48,031 nucleotides of DNA from an uncultured Christensenellaceae bacterium (GTDB lineage: Bacteria; Bacillota; Clostridia; Christensenellales; Pumilibacteraceae): NCBI GenBank assembly GCA_910587595.1, contig CAJULQ010000009.1, positions 1 through 48,031 on the forward strand, given 5' to 3'. The notes beneath the pieces were generated by a model that had not been told where the DNA came from, made no database searches, and was given only the letters and a program-made list of their open reading frames with translations. The translations under genes were made by a program, and so were the position numbers. Of this stretch, positions 26,901-35,210 are shown in pieces. Numbering within the stretch: the stretch's first letter is position 1; every line of letters begins with the position of its first letter.

Positions 26901-29900
26901 TTTGGCGGGGCACGCGATCGGCGCCGATAGGCAAAACACTACCGCGCGCACCGACGTGGGGCAAGAACCCAATAAAACGCAGTTTGTCATCACCGAAAAC
27001 GGCGTATCGGTTACCGACAACTACTTTATCGAGTATACGTTCGGCATGCTTACCATAGCGCCGCGTCCGCTTGCGATCGAACGCAAAAGCTTAATAAAGG
27101 AATACGACGGCACGCCGCTTGTAGGCAACGAGTATCAAAGCGCCGAGGGATTGCTCACGGAGCGCGGCCATACGTTGCGCGTGAGCAATACGGCCACGAG
27201 CATCACCGCGGTGGCGCAATCGGGCGCCGTTATACAAACTACGTTTGCGGTGTGGGCAAACGGCAAAAACGTGAGCGGCAACTACGCGATCGCGTATGTG
27301 GGCGACGCCACGCTCACCGTAACGCCGCGCAATTTGGCCGTTTACACCCAAGGCAACACGTGGGAGTACGACGGCAAAGCGCACAGCGAATTGCGATTCG
27401 AAGTGATCCACCAAACCTTTAACGAGAGCACGGGCACATGGGAAACCGACGACGCGTTTGCGTTGGTGTCCGACGCCGACATGCCCGAACGCGTGGAAAC
27501 AGTATTCGTTACCGTGTTGAATGTGGCCGACGGCGCAAAAGACAACGAGTATACTTTCTTACCCAAAGAGAACTACCGGATCGTGCGGCACCTATACGGC
27601 AAGATAGCTATAACGCCGCGATCGGTGCATATCCGCCCCAACGACGGCGGCAAAACATACGATGCATCGGGGTACGATCGCGCGGCCGATCTTTCGGCTT
27701 GGCAAAACGGCCGCGATTGGTCGTATGTAAACGACACGCGGTTTGTAAGCGGCGAAATGCCGCGGTTTCATTGGCAGTATGCGTCGGACAAATACGAGGC
27801 GTCGCTTGCGCCCGAGCATGCGGACACCTATGACGTTGCGCCGTATGCCATAACCGGCGATGCGCCGTTCTTCGTAGATAACTATACAATCGTATGTCAC
27901 GAGGGCAAGCTCGTTATTGCGTCGTTAAAAGTATACGTTACCATTCAGCCGCAGTGCAAAACATACAACGGCGAGGTATTTTTGCCGGATATCGGCATGT
28001 TCGCGTATACGGGCGACGCGCGCTTTTACCAAACGCCGGCGGTGGCTTGGTCGTTTACAGATAGGTTAACGGGCAGCGGCAAGCAGCCCTTGCATGCGGG
28101 AACGTATGATATAAACGCTCGATTGCAAGACAACGCGTCTATGTCGTTTACGGCAAGCGACTACGACGCGGTCATCGAAACGGGCGAGTTGATCATCGCG
28201 CCACGAAACATAAGCATTGCGATTTCCGATGCGGAAAAAATATACGACGGGCAAGCGTACGACCACGCCGTGGCGGCGAGGCCGTGGGTATACACCTCGC
28301 CCGATACGTTTGCGGACGGCGAAATGCCCACGTTTACGTGGCTGTATAACGACGAGCAAAAACGCCCCGTGCGGGCGGGCACCTATGTTTTGGGTGTGGA
28401 ACTATCAAACAACGAAACTATTTTGCTGAGCGATTATACGGTCACGATCGCCTTTGGCACGCTTACCGTGCACAAGCGCACCGTGTATATTTGCCCCACG
28501 GCGCAAAAGCAGTACGACGGCACGGAAATCATCCGCGAAGTGTTGGATATTTACCCCGACGGCATTTCGGACGACAACAAGTTTGTGGAAAATTTCTTGC
28601 CCGCGCTTGTGTGGAAGTATACCGAGGCGGGCGCGCATAAAAACGCGGGTGCGTATCCCATTGCGCTGGATACCGACAATACGCCCATGGAAATGGAAAA
28701 CTATATTCTGCAGCGGGCGGGCGAGGGCGTTCTCACCGTGTTGCCGCGGGAAGTTGCCGTGGTAGCGCACAACGGCCGAAAAGAATACGACGGCTTGCCG
28801 TACGATCGCGCGGCCGATCTCTCGGCATGGCAAGACGGCCGCGATTGGTCATATGTAAGCGGTTCGCAAGAGTTCATAGAGATTCCCGTGTTTACATGGC
28901 TGTACGACCGCGAGAGCACGCCGCCCAAAAACGCGGGCATGTATCTTGTAACGCCGTACGCGATATACGACGGATCGGGCAACGGGTTTTTGATTACAAA
29001 CTATCATGTATCTTGGGACGCGAGCATGCTTGTCATCGATCCGCGCAAAGTAACGGTGCAAATAGCGGACGGGCGCAAAGTATACGACGGTTTGCCGTAC
29101 GACCGCGCGGCCGATCTCTCGGCATGGCAAGACGGCCGCGATTGGACGTATGCGAGCGGCTCGCAAGAGTTTATAGAGATCCCTACGTTTACATGGGTGT
29201 ATAACGGCACGCTTCACCCGCCCAAAAACGCGGGCAAGTATACCGTGTCGTTAGGCACGTATTCCGACGGGTTGTCGAGTGGATTTATCCAAAGCAACTA
29301 TGAGATCACCGTGACGGACGGCGCGCTCGTTATTTCGCAACGGGACGTGTACCTTATGATCGAGAATAACGCCAGAGTGTATAACGGGTATGCTTACGAC
29401 CACAACTTAGAGATAGGATCGCCGTGGGTGTATGCGATAGACGACCCGCTACATTATTTTATCGAAATCCCTTCGTTTGTGTGGACGTATCGATACGGCG
29501 ACTTTTCTTCGGATACGTCGTTTACCGTCACCGATGCCCCCGTGGCGGCGGGCGAATACCGTATCGTGGCCAAAGCGGCGATCGGCGCGGAAAACTACCG
29601 TATCGTGTGGCGCAACCAAGACGGCTACGGCCGGCTGACGATACGGCAACGGGAGATCGTTGTGCGCATAGAAGGCAGTATGATCTACCGCGACGAAGAT
29701 TCCCGCGTCTATGATTTTTATGTGATCGAAAACAGCCCGTACGGCATCGTGTACGGCGAAACGGCGGCGCTGTCGTACGTGCAGACCGACCGCCCCGTAG
29801 GCAATGCGGGCGACTATATCATAACGAGTGTGCAGTGGACGCAAAACGGCGCGTTCGACCCCGCCAACTACGACATAACGGTGGCGGACGGCTGTGTGTT

Positions 29901-32343
29901 CACCGTGCTTAAGCGCACCGTGTATATCTTGCCGTACGGCGGGAAAACGTACGACGGCACGGGCGACTACCGCAACGAGGACATCTTGTTCACTTACACG
30001 GGCGAATCGCAACACGACGATGCCATGCGGTTTTTGGCGGATGAAACGCCGTTGCTTTCTTGGGCGTTGCCCGCGGCGCCCGTAAACGTGACCGAAAACG
30101 GCTATGCCGTGTATTTGGCGGACGTGCACGAAAACGGCGCGTTTAATCCCGCCAACTACGAGATCGTGGCCGATACGGGCGCGTTCACGGTGGCGCCGCG
30201 TCATGTGCGCTTGGCGTTAGACGGCGACAGTAAAGTGTATGACGCGCGGCCGTACGTGCGGGAAGATACCGCCGAGGGCGTGTATTGGCGCGTAACGGAC
30301 GGGTCGTTCGTAGACGGCGAGCGGCCGTTGCTTGCTTGGGTGTACACGGCGGGCGACACGGCGGTAACGCCCATAGACGCGGGCACGTATACCGTGCGCG
30401 TTGCGCTCAATGACAACGGCGCGTTTTTAACAAGCAATTATGCGTTTACGCAAGAGGAGGCAACGCTCGTTATCTCCAAACGCGCGGTGTCGGTTTGGAC
30501 GGACGACGTAAGCCTTGTATACGGCGAAGTGTCCGAGCAAAAGCCCGTGGCGTGGACGGTGCACATGTCGGCGCAAGATGAAGAAGTGTTCGACTACATG
30601 CGCGAAAACGGCATGGAAATACCCCAACTGCATTGGTTGTTGTCTGCCGTAGACGGCGCCATGTTCCCCGACGCGGGGCGGTATGCGGTGGCATTGGACG
30701 AATCGCAAGAATACGACAATTTCGTGTTCGGCAACGATCACGGCAACGCGTTGCTCACCGTAACGCCGCGCGCGATCGTGGTAACGCCGCATATCACGGA
30801 CAGCGAGCGCCCGTTCGACGGCACCGATGTGTTTGCGCTCACCCCCGCATGCACAGACGGCACGTCGTTTGCGTTCGACGAAAAACCGAGCGTAACGTGG
30901 CAGTGGGATACGCCCGCGCACAGCGCCCCCGGCACCTACACCGTTTGGTTCGGCGAGGCGTTCGATAATCCCGCCACCGGCTTTAAGGTGTCTAACTACA
31001 CGGTCACGGCGGGGGCAAGCATACGCGTGACCGTGCACAACAAGGTGGCGCTCTCGCCCTCGCTCGTAAAAGGGCAGTATACGGCGGCGGCGCATTTGAC
31101 CGTGGGCGAACAGCTTGCGGGCAAGGTGCACGACGGCAAAAACGCAAACAACGCCATTGCGGGCTTTACGTTCCGCGCCACCGTGCAAAAGTTGGTGCGC
31201 GAAAACGACGCGCTCGGCAATTCGGACGGCAAAGAGTATACCAGCGCCGTGAACGCGGGCACGTATTGGGTGTATTATAACGCCGTAACGTTCGACGCGT
31301 TGCACGAGTATACGAGCGAGCAATTGGCGGCGCTCGGCTTGGAGATCGTCAACGACATAGAGGGCGGGTATTACCGCTATCGCCTCACGATCACGCCCAT
31401 AACGTTGCACGTGCGGCCGCAAGAGGCGTCTTTACTCTATCCGGGCGGACGATACATATCGATAGGCGAGCGCGGCGCGGCGGCGGCCGCGGCCGATATC
31501 TTCAGCGGCGCCATGGCGGCCGATCACGTATTCGTGATCGAGCAAACCGAGCGTATAGACATCACGGCCGAGTGCGAGCGGCAAATAGGCATACTGTCTT
31601 ACCGTATCGCGGACGGAAACGGCAATGTTGTGCAAGAGTCTGCCAACAACTACAAGGTGTATTGCGTGGGCAACGGTTATGATCTTGACAGATACCGCGC
31701 CAAACTGACGGTGGAAAAGGTGGCGCTCGAAGTGGTGCGCCTACCCATGGCGGGCAACATAGAAGATCGCACGGTGGTGTACAACGGGCAAAAGACCATC
31801 GACGTGCCGTTTGCGTCGTGGGGATATACCACCGAGCAGTTGGCGGCGTGCTACGACGACAGCGCGAACGCGCTTGCCGCGCGCGGGCAACGCATAGAGG
31901 CGTACGGCGTTGTGCAGTTCTTGCTCAGCTTGATCGCACCGTCGCCGGGGCAAAAGTCCGCTTGGCTGAAAGTGCACGTGATCGGCAACGACGGCGCGGG
32001 CGATTATAACGCCTCGCTCGGCTATGCCGTAAAATATACGTATTTATACGAAACGGACGCGAGCGCATCCGCCGATGAAAAAGACTACAGCGTATTGGTG
32101 GTGCGGGCGCAAGTAAACATAACGCAAGACGCGGCGGGCAACGTCACGGTAACGTGGGGCAACGGCGAACAAGCGGGGCAGACCGTGTCGCCGTCGGCCG
32201 ACGGCAGCTATGCGCTGTGCGGCACGCACCGTTTACGTATCACGCAAACGGCCGACGGTTTGCAGATAGAGGCATACGATGCCCTTTCGGGCAAAACGGT
32301 GGATATAAACAAGTATTACCAATGCACGGTAACGTCGGTATAG
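23956..32343 (+). CDS. Giant N-terminally anchored MBG-repeat surface protein (2795 aa)
   Basis: Residues 1-23 are basic, residues about 24-44 form a membrane helix, and the remaining 2750 or so residues are extracellular by inference. I count about 24 MBG-type Ig-like modules of roughly 90-120 residues, each opening with a strand and KxYDGxP (FYDGTPLS, KTYDGEPLS, KEYDGTPLV, KVYDGLPYD and others). Degenerate copies occur near the C-terminus. Such a string of modules would be a fibre around 100 nm long (estimate from about 4 nm per Ig domain). There is no LPxTG, choline-binding or SLH motif, and no enzyme domain. Three modules (residues about 1235, 1615 and 1715) are near-copies of each other. 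A spaced GGGAGCG precedes the ATG. The likely role is adhesion or cell-cell contact. Confidence 0.82.
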   Translation: MLYDAYKNKIQKVAAVRHWLWKFKVPLIIALSVFVASLTTFLCVRGKITQNVSLAQQEIFYGDEYRLNKAKALLSNVKYYEYSEAGSDSWTKKKPTTAGSYYVRAVTSGGFGKKRGESVAFTILPRPAEMRVLSNVDTQTPYSVHYGDALKVQTQLVQGDTLALDTLAFTLDDPAQLDTQADIDKNSIKVHNAAGEDVTRCYAFTTIKAPVSFMRRPITVTPQSASCEYDGKPHAFSAVPDAATRANLAYGADVLFQTEFLEGGAQYAERAGVYTVRIDPETVRFYAQGKDVTHCYETVSLGHARFTVTRRPLSVVTADAEKFYDGTPLSAGQFTHEGAVNGHTVFLRYTARLPEQTTADTRSNNIAVEQFGVTDGATDVTENYDITVSFGTLTVKQRPIVVTTASQQKEFDGSPLVNTNASIVCTVSDALGNRLPAGQQLTPTQSTSITNVWENAQNNNKVAYRIADGYTQKDYTSNYSIRYEYGTLGITPCAVRIFSQQQELLYDGQEHDNAVATAVYAGEGSGLGVLSIAQCRIADKAKIVSQRNAGTLHDPYAYDDYGFYDAMGNDIGANFAVAQWQAGYVTVSARPIEVRPVVFDKMYDGTADIQIDWQYDGELRFIEGESPDIAWLTNVAPVDVNAYTVVSLDLSQNRNPRFLAQNYNVTYTGERVRFLVYSRPLAVTTASDRKTYDGEPLSSRAFTTAGEAAGHYVVLEDSAVDIGITDVGSCLNDYAVGYFSVYAGREDVTHNYTISVTAGELTVTPKTITVVTASDQKIYDGDPLYKTDEYSAVGFVENKGHTLVWDEKWGYASQTAVGSVRNTLYFFVTDRNGAPCNNYTIDYEHSSFGMLTVTPRDLVLRAKGNTFLYDTAEHSETGYEIVSGALAPRQTPVAVESTVTRLINATTAVVNGQEDNGGVENGTRFIIVNAEGTDVTSNYTLQHEKGGLLVVRRYRLGITTQTDTLIYNGAPQSLTGCTHTGLLAGHAIGADRQNTTARTDVGQEPNKTQFVITENGVSVTDNYFIEYTFGMLTIAPRPLAIERKSLIKEYDGTPLVGNEYQSAEGLLTERGHTLRVSNTATSITAVAQSGAVIQTTFAVWANGKNVSGNYAIAYVGDATLTVTPRNLAVYTQGNTWEYDGKAHSELRFEVIHQTFNESTGTWETDDAFALVSDADMPERVETVFVTVLNVADGAKDNEYTFLPKENYRIVRHLYGKIAITPRSVHIRPNDGGKTYDASGYDRAADLSAWQNGRDWSYVNDTRFVSGEMPRFHWQYASDKYEASLAPEHADTYDVAPYAITGDAPFFVDNYTIVCHEGKLVIASLKVYVTIQPQCKTYNGEVFLPDIGMFAYTGDARFYQTPAVAWSFTDRLTGSGKQPLHAGTYDINARLQDNASMSFTASDYDAVIETGELIIAPRNISIAISDAEKIYDGQAYDHAVAARPWVYTSPDTFADGEMPTFTWLYNDEQKRPVRAGTYVLGVELSNNETILLSDYTVTIAFGTLTVHKRTVYICPTAQKQYDGTEIIREVLDIYPDGISDDNKFVENFLPALVWKYTEAGAHKNAGAYPIALDTDNTPMEMENYILQRAGEGVLTVLPREVAVVAHNGRKEYDGLPYDRAADLSAWQDGRDWSYVSGSQEFIEIPVFTWLYDRESTPPKNAGMYLVTPYAIYDGSGNGFLITNYHVSWDASMLVIDPRKVTVQIADGRKVYDGLPYDRAADLSAWQDGRDWTYASGSQEFIEIPTFTWVYNGTLHPPKNAGKYTVSLGTYSDGLSSGFIQSNYEITVTDGALVISQRDVYLMIENNARVYNGYAYDHNLEIGSPWVYAIDDPLHYFIEIPSFVWTYRYGDFSSDTSFTVTDAPVAAGEYRIVAKAAIGAENYRIVWRNQDGYGRLTIRQREIVVRIEGSMIYRDEDSRVYDFYVIENSPYGIVYGETAALSYVQTDRPVGNAGDYIITSVQWTQNGAFDPANYDITVADGCVFTVLKRTVYILPYGGKTYDGTGDYRNEDILFTYTGESQHDDAMRFLADETPLLSWALPAAPVNVTENGYAVYLADVHENGAFNPANYEIVADTGAFTVAPRHVRLALDGDSKVYDARPYVREDTAEGVYWRVTDGSFVDGERPLLAWVYTAGDTAVTPIDAGTYTVRVALNDNGAFLTSNYAFTQEEATLVISKRAVSVWTDDVSLVYGEVSEQKPVAWTVHMSAQDEEVFDYMRENGMEIPQLHWLLSAVDGAMFPDAGRYAVALDESQEYDNFVFGNDHGNALLTVTPRAIVVTPHITDSERPFDGTDVFALTPACTDGTSFAFDEKPSVTWQWDTPAHSAPGTYTVWFGEAFDNPATGFKVSNYTVTAGASIRVTVHNKVALSPSLVKGQYTAAAHLTVGEQLAGKVHDGKNANNAIAGFTFRATVQKLVRENDALGNSDGKEYTSAVNAGTYWVYYNAVTFDALHEYTSEQLAALGLEIVNDIEGGYYRYRLTITPITLHVRPQEASLLYPGGRYISIGERGAAAAAADIFSGAMAADHVFVIEQTERIDITAECERQIGILSYRIADGNGNVVQESANNYKVYCVGNGYDLDRYRAKLTVEKVALEVVRLPMAGNIEDRTVVYNGQKTIDVPFASWGYTTEQLAACYDDSANALAARGQRIEAYGVVQFLLSLIAPSPGQKSAWLKVHVIGNDGAGDYNASLGYAVKYTYLYETDASASADEKDYSVLVVRAQVNITQDAAGNVTVTWGNGEQAGQTVSPSADGSYALCGTHRLRITQTADGLQIEAYDALSGKTVDINKYYQCTVTSV
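27673..29197 (+). repeat. Internal recent duplications in the giant MBG gene
   Basis: The segment encoding YDRAADLSAWQ-GRDW occurs at 27673-27730, 28801-28900 and 29098-29197. The last two also share GSQEFIEIP and TW and are highly alike at DNA level over about 100 bases, unlike the other modules, which share only the YDG motif. This points to recent module duplication inside the gene. Confidence 0.8.
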
Positions 32344-32354
32344 GAGGAAGGATT

Positions 32355-33419
32355 GTGAATCGCGGATTTTTCGAGTATTTTTCCAAGGGGTTACGCACCT
32401 CGGCAAGCTTGCTGTTAAAAGGCGGCAAGTATGTGCGCTACTATCTCTATTATTTTATGAGCGTATTGGGGCGTTGCATTCCCGTGGTGGGTTCCGTTTT
32501 TTGGGTAGCGGACGTGCGCCGCGCCAAAATCGCCTTGCGCGAAAAGGAGCTTACCGTGTTGCGCCCGTTGGAAAGCGTGGACACGGGGCGGTCGTTCGGC
32601 ACCGCGGTGCTGTCGTTTTGGTGGCAGTCGCTCGTGTTTTTGGGCGGCCTTATAGCCATAGGGCTACTTGGCGCGTTGCTTTTTTTGTGCGGTAGGTGGA
32701 TCGCGTGGAACTTGGAACTGCAAACGCTGTGGGTGTTGCCCGTGGTGTTCCTATTGCCCGCGATCATCGCGGCGGCGGGATACATGCTATCGATGTTTTT
32801 GTTGTTTGCGCCCACGGCTTACCTGATAGACAGCGGGTCGAAAGCGGGCGCGTCGGGCATGTTGGCCGCGTCGGTGGAAACTATGCGCCGCGCCGGCAAA
32901 GGCACCTATTTTTTGAACGTTCTCGTGCCGCAGTTGTGCAAAGCGGCCTACGGCGGAATTGCCGGTCTTGTGTTCTATTTGCTGTCGGGGCTTGGTTCTG
33001 CGGCGTCGAATGCTGTGGCGAGCGCCGTGGCGGGCACGGTGTGGGCGATCGTGGCGATAGGGCTGTATATCGTGTTTGCGCCCGTGTTGGATTTGGCTTC
33101 GTCGATCGCCAACGTGCAATTGTTCGACGATATTGCCATAGACGCCGAAACCATGAACGACCGCGTAAAGGGATTGTTTGTAAAGCGTTGCGCGGTAGGC
33201 AATGCGCTGGCCGACAAAGGGCGCGACGAAAGCTTGGAATCGCTGTTTGCCAAAACGCCGACCGAGCGCACCGATCCGCCCGATACGCGTTATGTGCCGC
33301 CCACCGATTGGGCGGACAAAATGAAAACGTTTGCCGACGATGACGAGAGCGGCGCGACCGACGAAAACGGCGCGCAGCAGAGCGCGCAATCGAACGATAC
33401 GGAAGGGGAACAAGCATGA
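32355..33419 (+). CDS. Polytopic membrane protein, DUF975-like, function unknown
   Basis: A 354-residue membrane protein. GTG at 32355 is chosen because GGAGGAAGG lies just upstream and it begins 11 bases after the giant gene; the frame stays open further upstream only inside that gene. Hydrophobic helices are at about 90-112, 125-152, 196-213 and 222-245. The segment FAPTAYLIDSGSKAGASGMLAASVETMRRAG resembles in spacing the conserved region of DUF975/YciC-type membrane proteins (a Ser-x-x-Met motif after an amphipathic helix), but this is only a weak likeness. The C-terminal tail (about 300-354) is acidic, polar and probably disordered in the cytoplasm. The stop overlaps the next start (ATGA), which indicates translational coupling. 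Confidence 0.6.
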   Translation: MNRGFFEYFSKGLRTSASLLLKGGKYVRYYLYYFMSVLGRCIPVVGSVFWVADVRRAKIALREKELTVLRPLESVDTGRSFGTAVLSFWWQSLVFLGGLIAIGLLGALLFLCGRWIAWNLELQTLWVLPVVFLLPAIIAAAGYMLSMFLLFAPTAYLIDSGSKAGASGMLAASVETMRRAGKGTYFLNVLVPQLCKAAYGGIAGLVFYLLSGLGSAASNAVASAVAGTVWAIVAIGLYIVFAPVLDLASSIANVQLFDDIAIDAETMNDRVKGLFVKRCAVGNALADKGRDESLESLFAKTPTERTDPPDTRYVPPTDWADKMKTFADDDESGATDENGAQQSAQSNDTEGEQA

Positions 33420-34132
33420 CGGTTTTGTGTTGGAGAATTTTGTGCGGCGTGTCGGCGGGCGCGTTCGTGGGCGTGTCGGTGCTGCTACTGTGCTTGCACT
33501 TACTGAAAAACCGCTACTACCACAACTATCACGACGACGAGCTGATAAAAACCGAGCGTACCGACAATTCGTTGAACACGCTGTATTTCACGCACGGCGA
33601 AACGCGCAAATATATCAAGAAATACGTGATCTGCAAAACGGTGTACGATAAGTTCCTTGTTTGCAATTTTGCGGACAAGTGCGCGCATATCCTTTACTAT
33701 GTGTTGCAGTATAACAGCCGCAAACGCCCCATAGCGGTGTTGCGCGTGGAGGAAGACATAACGGGCGATTCGTCTAAAGTGATCGCTCTCGACCGCCGTT
33801 GCGCCTTTGTGAACGTGGTGGCGGGCACGGCCGACGGCGTGGCGCTGAACACCGACGTGATCCGTCCGCTGTCCGTCAACCGCATACGGCTACACGCGTT
33901 TTTGAAAAGCTTTGCGCTGTTTTTGGGGCTGTTTGTGTTGCGTCACGTGCTGATCGAATTGATTGCGGGCAACATGTTTTTGCGGCAGTATCTTACCCAT
34001 CTATTTAATTATATCGCCGTGGGCGGCAGTTTCGTGTTGGCGGTGTTGCACTACTTTATCACGGTGCAGTGCTTGCGCGGCAAAAACGGCAAACGACTGA
34101 GCGGAGGGAATTTAACGTATGACTTCTTATAA
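33416..34132 (+). CDS. Small membrane protein of unknown function
   Basis: A 238-residue protein that starts within the stop of the preceding gene (ATGA). It has a helix at about 8-30, a soluble middle domain (about 35-155) with mixed alpha/beta pattern, and two further helices (about 161-184 and 192-216). The middle part contains YVICKTVYDKFLVCNFADK and a VLRVEEDITGDSS segment; I recognise no family. Gene overlaps on both sides (4 and 14 bases) suggest a fixed stoichiometry with the neighbours. It could be an adaptor of the membrane complex, but this is inference only. Confidence 0.6.
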   Translation: MTVLCWRILCGVSAGAFVGVSVLLLCLHLLKNRYYHNYHDDELIKTERTDNSLNTLYFTHGETRKYIKKYVICKTVYDKFLVCNFADKCAHILYYVLQYNSRKRPIAVLRVEEDITGDSSKVIALDRRCAFVNVVAGTADGVALNTDVIRPLSVNRIRLHAFLKSFALFLGLFVLRHVLIELIAGNMFLRQYLTHLFNYIAVGGSFVLAVLHYFITVQCLRGKNGKRLSGGNLTYDFL

Positions 34133-35168
34133 GAACGTAATGAAATACGATTATACGCAAACCCCCGCCGACGTGGTGGCGCTATGCGAATACATGCTGT
34201 TCGACGACGGCAAAGAAAACGGCAAATACGCCGTGCTCAAGTTTTCAAACAACCTCGACCAAAAGTTGTATGCCATACAGTTCGAAGTGTTGCAATACAA
34301 CGATGACGGCGGTCTGATCGCCAAAAAGCTCATTGTGTACGACCGTTTCACCGCCGACCCCGGCGAAACGTTCGTGCCCAAAGCCAAGCTGGCGCTCAGC
34401 GCGCAATGCGCCCGTATCTCGATTAAACTGCTGTCGGCGCGGTTCGATCGCGTGCGTTGGGAAAAGGGGAGTTTTTCTGCCGATGCGTATTCCTTTCGCC
34501 GGTATGTGCGCGACGAGGGGCTTGTAAACGCCAAAGCCGCGGCGCCGGACAAAGCGGCCGCGGCGGCGAAAGAGCCGCCCCAAAAGAAAAGCTATGCCAA
34601 AACGGCGGCGTTTCGTTGTTCGAACATCTACCGCGAGAACATGGCGGTGTTCCCCCAAGTGTTCGCCGTTTTTATGGTGCTCGTTGTGTTGGGGTTTGCG
34701 GTGGGCACGGGTATTTGGTTGCGCCGCACGTCGTCCGAATTTTCCATCGGCGAGTTTGACGTGATCAAGCTGACCGACGAAACGGTGAGCGTGGTGGGGT
34801 ATGACGGCAAAGACAAGCATGTGACCATTCCCGCCAAAATAGGCGATTACAAAGTTACCAAGATCGGCAAAGGCGCGTTCAAAAAATCGGATATCCTATC
34901 GGTTACCATAGAGGGCGAATACGTGATCGTTTCGGCGCGCGCGTTCGATCGGTGCAAGCGTCTTACCGCCGTGTACAGCGGCAGTGTGGGCACGGTGCAA
35001 GTTTTGGCGCATGCGTTTGAAAATTGCACGGCCATAAAAGAGATCGTTATGCGCAACGCGGTGGTGGCGGCCGACGGGTTTTACGGCTCGCATAACGTTG
35101 TCACGTTGCGTATCGGTCGCACCACGGCAGACAATGTGCAAGATATTTTCGGCGAAAAAGAAGTGTAG
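34119..35168 (+). CDS. Single-pass membrane protein with external BspA-like LRR domain
   Basis: A 349-residue protein with three parts. The N-terminal domain (about 10-130) is beta-rich and cytoplasmic by inference. A low-complexity Ala/Lys/Pro linker (about 136-160) leads to one membrane helix (about 180-200, FAVFMVLVVLGFAVGTGIW). The C-terminal part (about 220-345) reads VTIPAKIGDYKVTKIGKGAF, then DRCKRLTAVY and FENCTAIKEIV, the pattern of LRR_5/BspA repeats. The start overlaps the previous gene by 14 bases and has GGAGGG upstream. With cytoplasmic N-terminus and outside LRR it could connect the AAA side with surface ligands. The N-terminal domain is not recognised. Confidence 0.65.
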   Translation: MTSYKNVMKYDYTQTPADVVALCEYMLFDDGKENGKYAVLKFSNNLDQKLYAIQFEVLQYNDDGGLIAKKLIVYDRFTADPGETFVPKAKLALSAQCARISIKLLSARFDRVRWEKGSFSADAYSFRRYVRDEGLVNAKAAAPDKAAAAAKEPPQKKSYAKTAAFRCSNIYRENMAVFPQVFAVFMVLVVLGFAVGTGIWLRRTSSEFSIGEFDVIKLTDETVSVVGYDGKDKHVTIPAKIGDYKVTKIGKGAFKKSDILSVTIEGEYVIVSARAFDRCKRLTAVYSGSVGTVQVLAHAFENCTAIKEIVMRNAVVAADGFYGSHNVVTLRIGRTTADNVQDIFGEKEV

Positions 35169-35210
35169 CAAGGCGTTCGCCCCAAAAAGGGGTGAAATAG
35201 AGGAAACGGC

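Noticed and set aside
30427..31422. A 331-codon minus-strand open frame opposite the giant MBG gene
   Set aside because: Only a shadow of the coding strand; it has no hydrophobic or domain pattern and no start signal.
23956..32343. The repeated motifs as a CRISPR array or satellite
   Set aside because: The repeats are protein modules in one open frame, 90-120 codons long and mostly diverged at DNA level.
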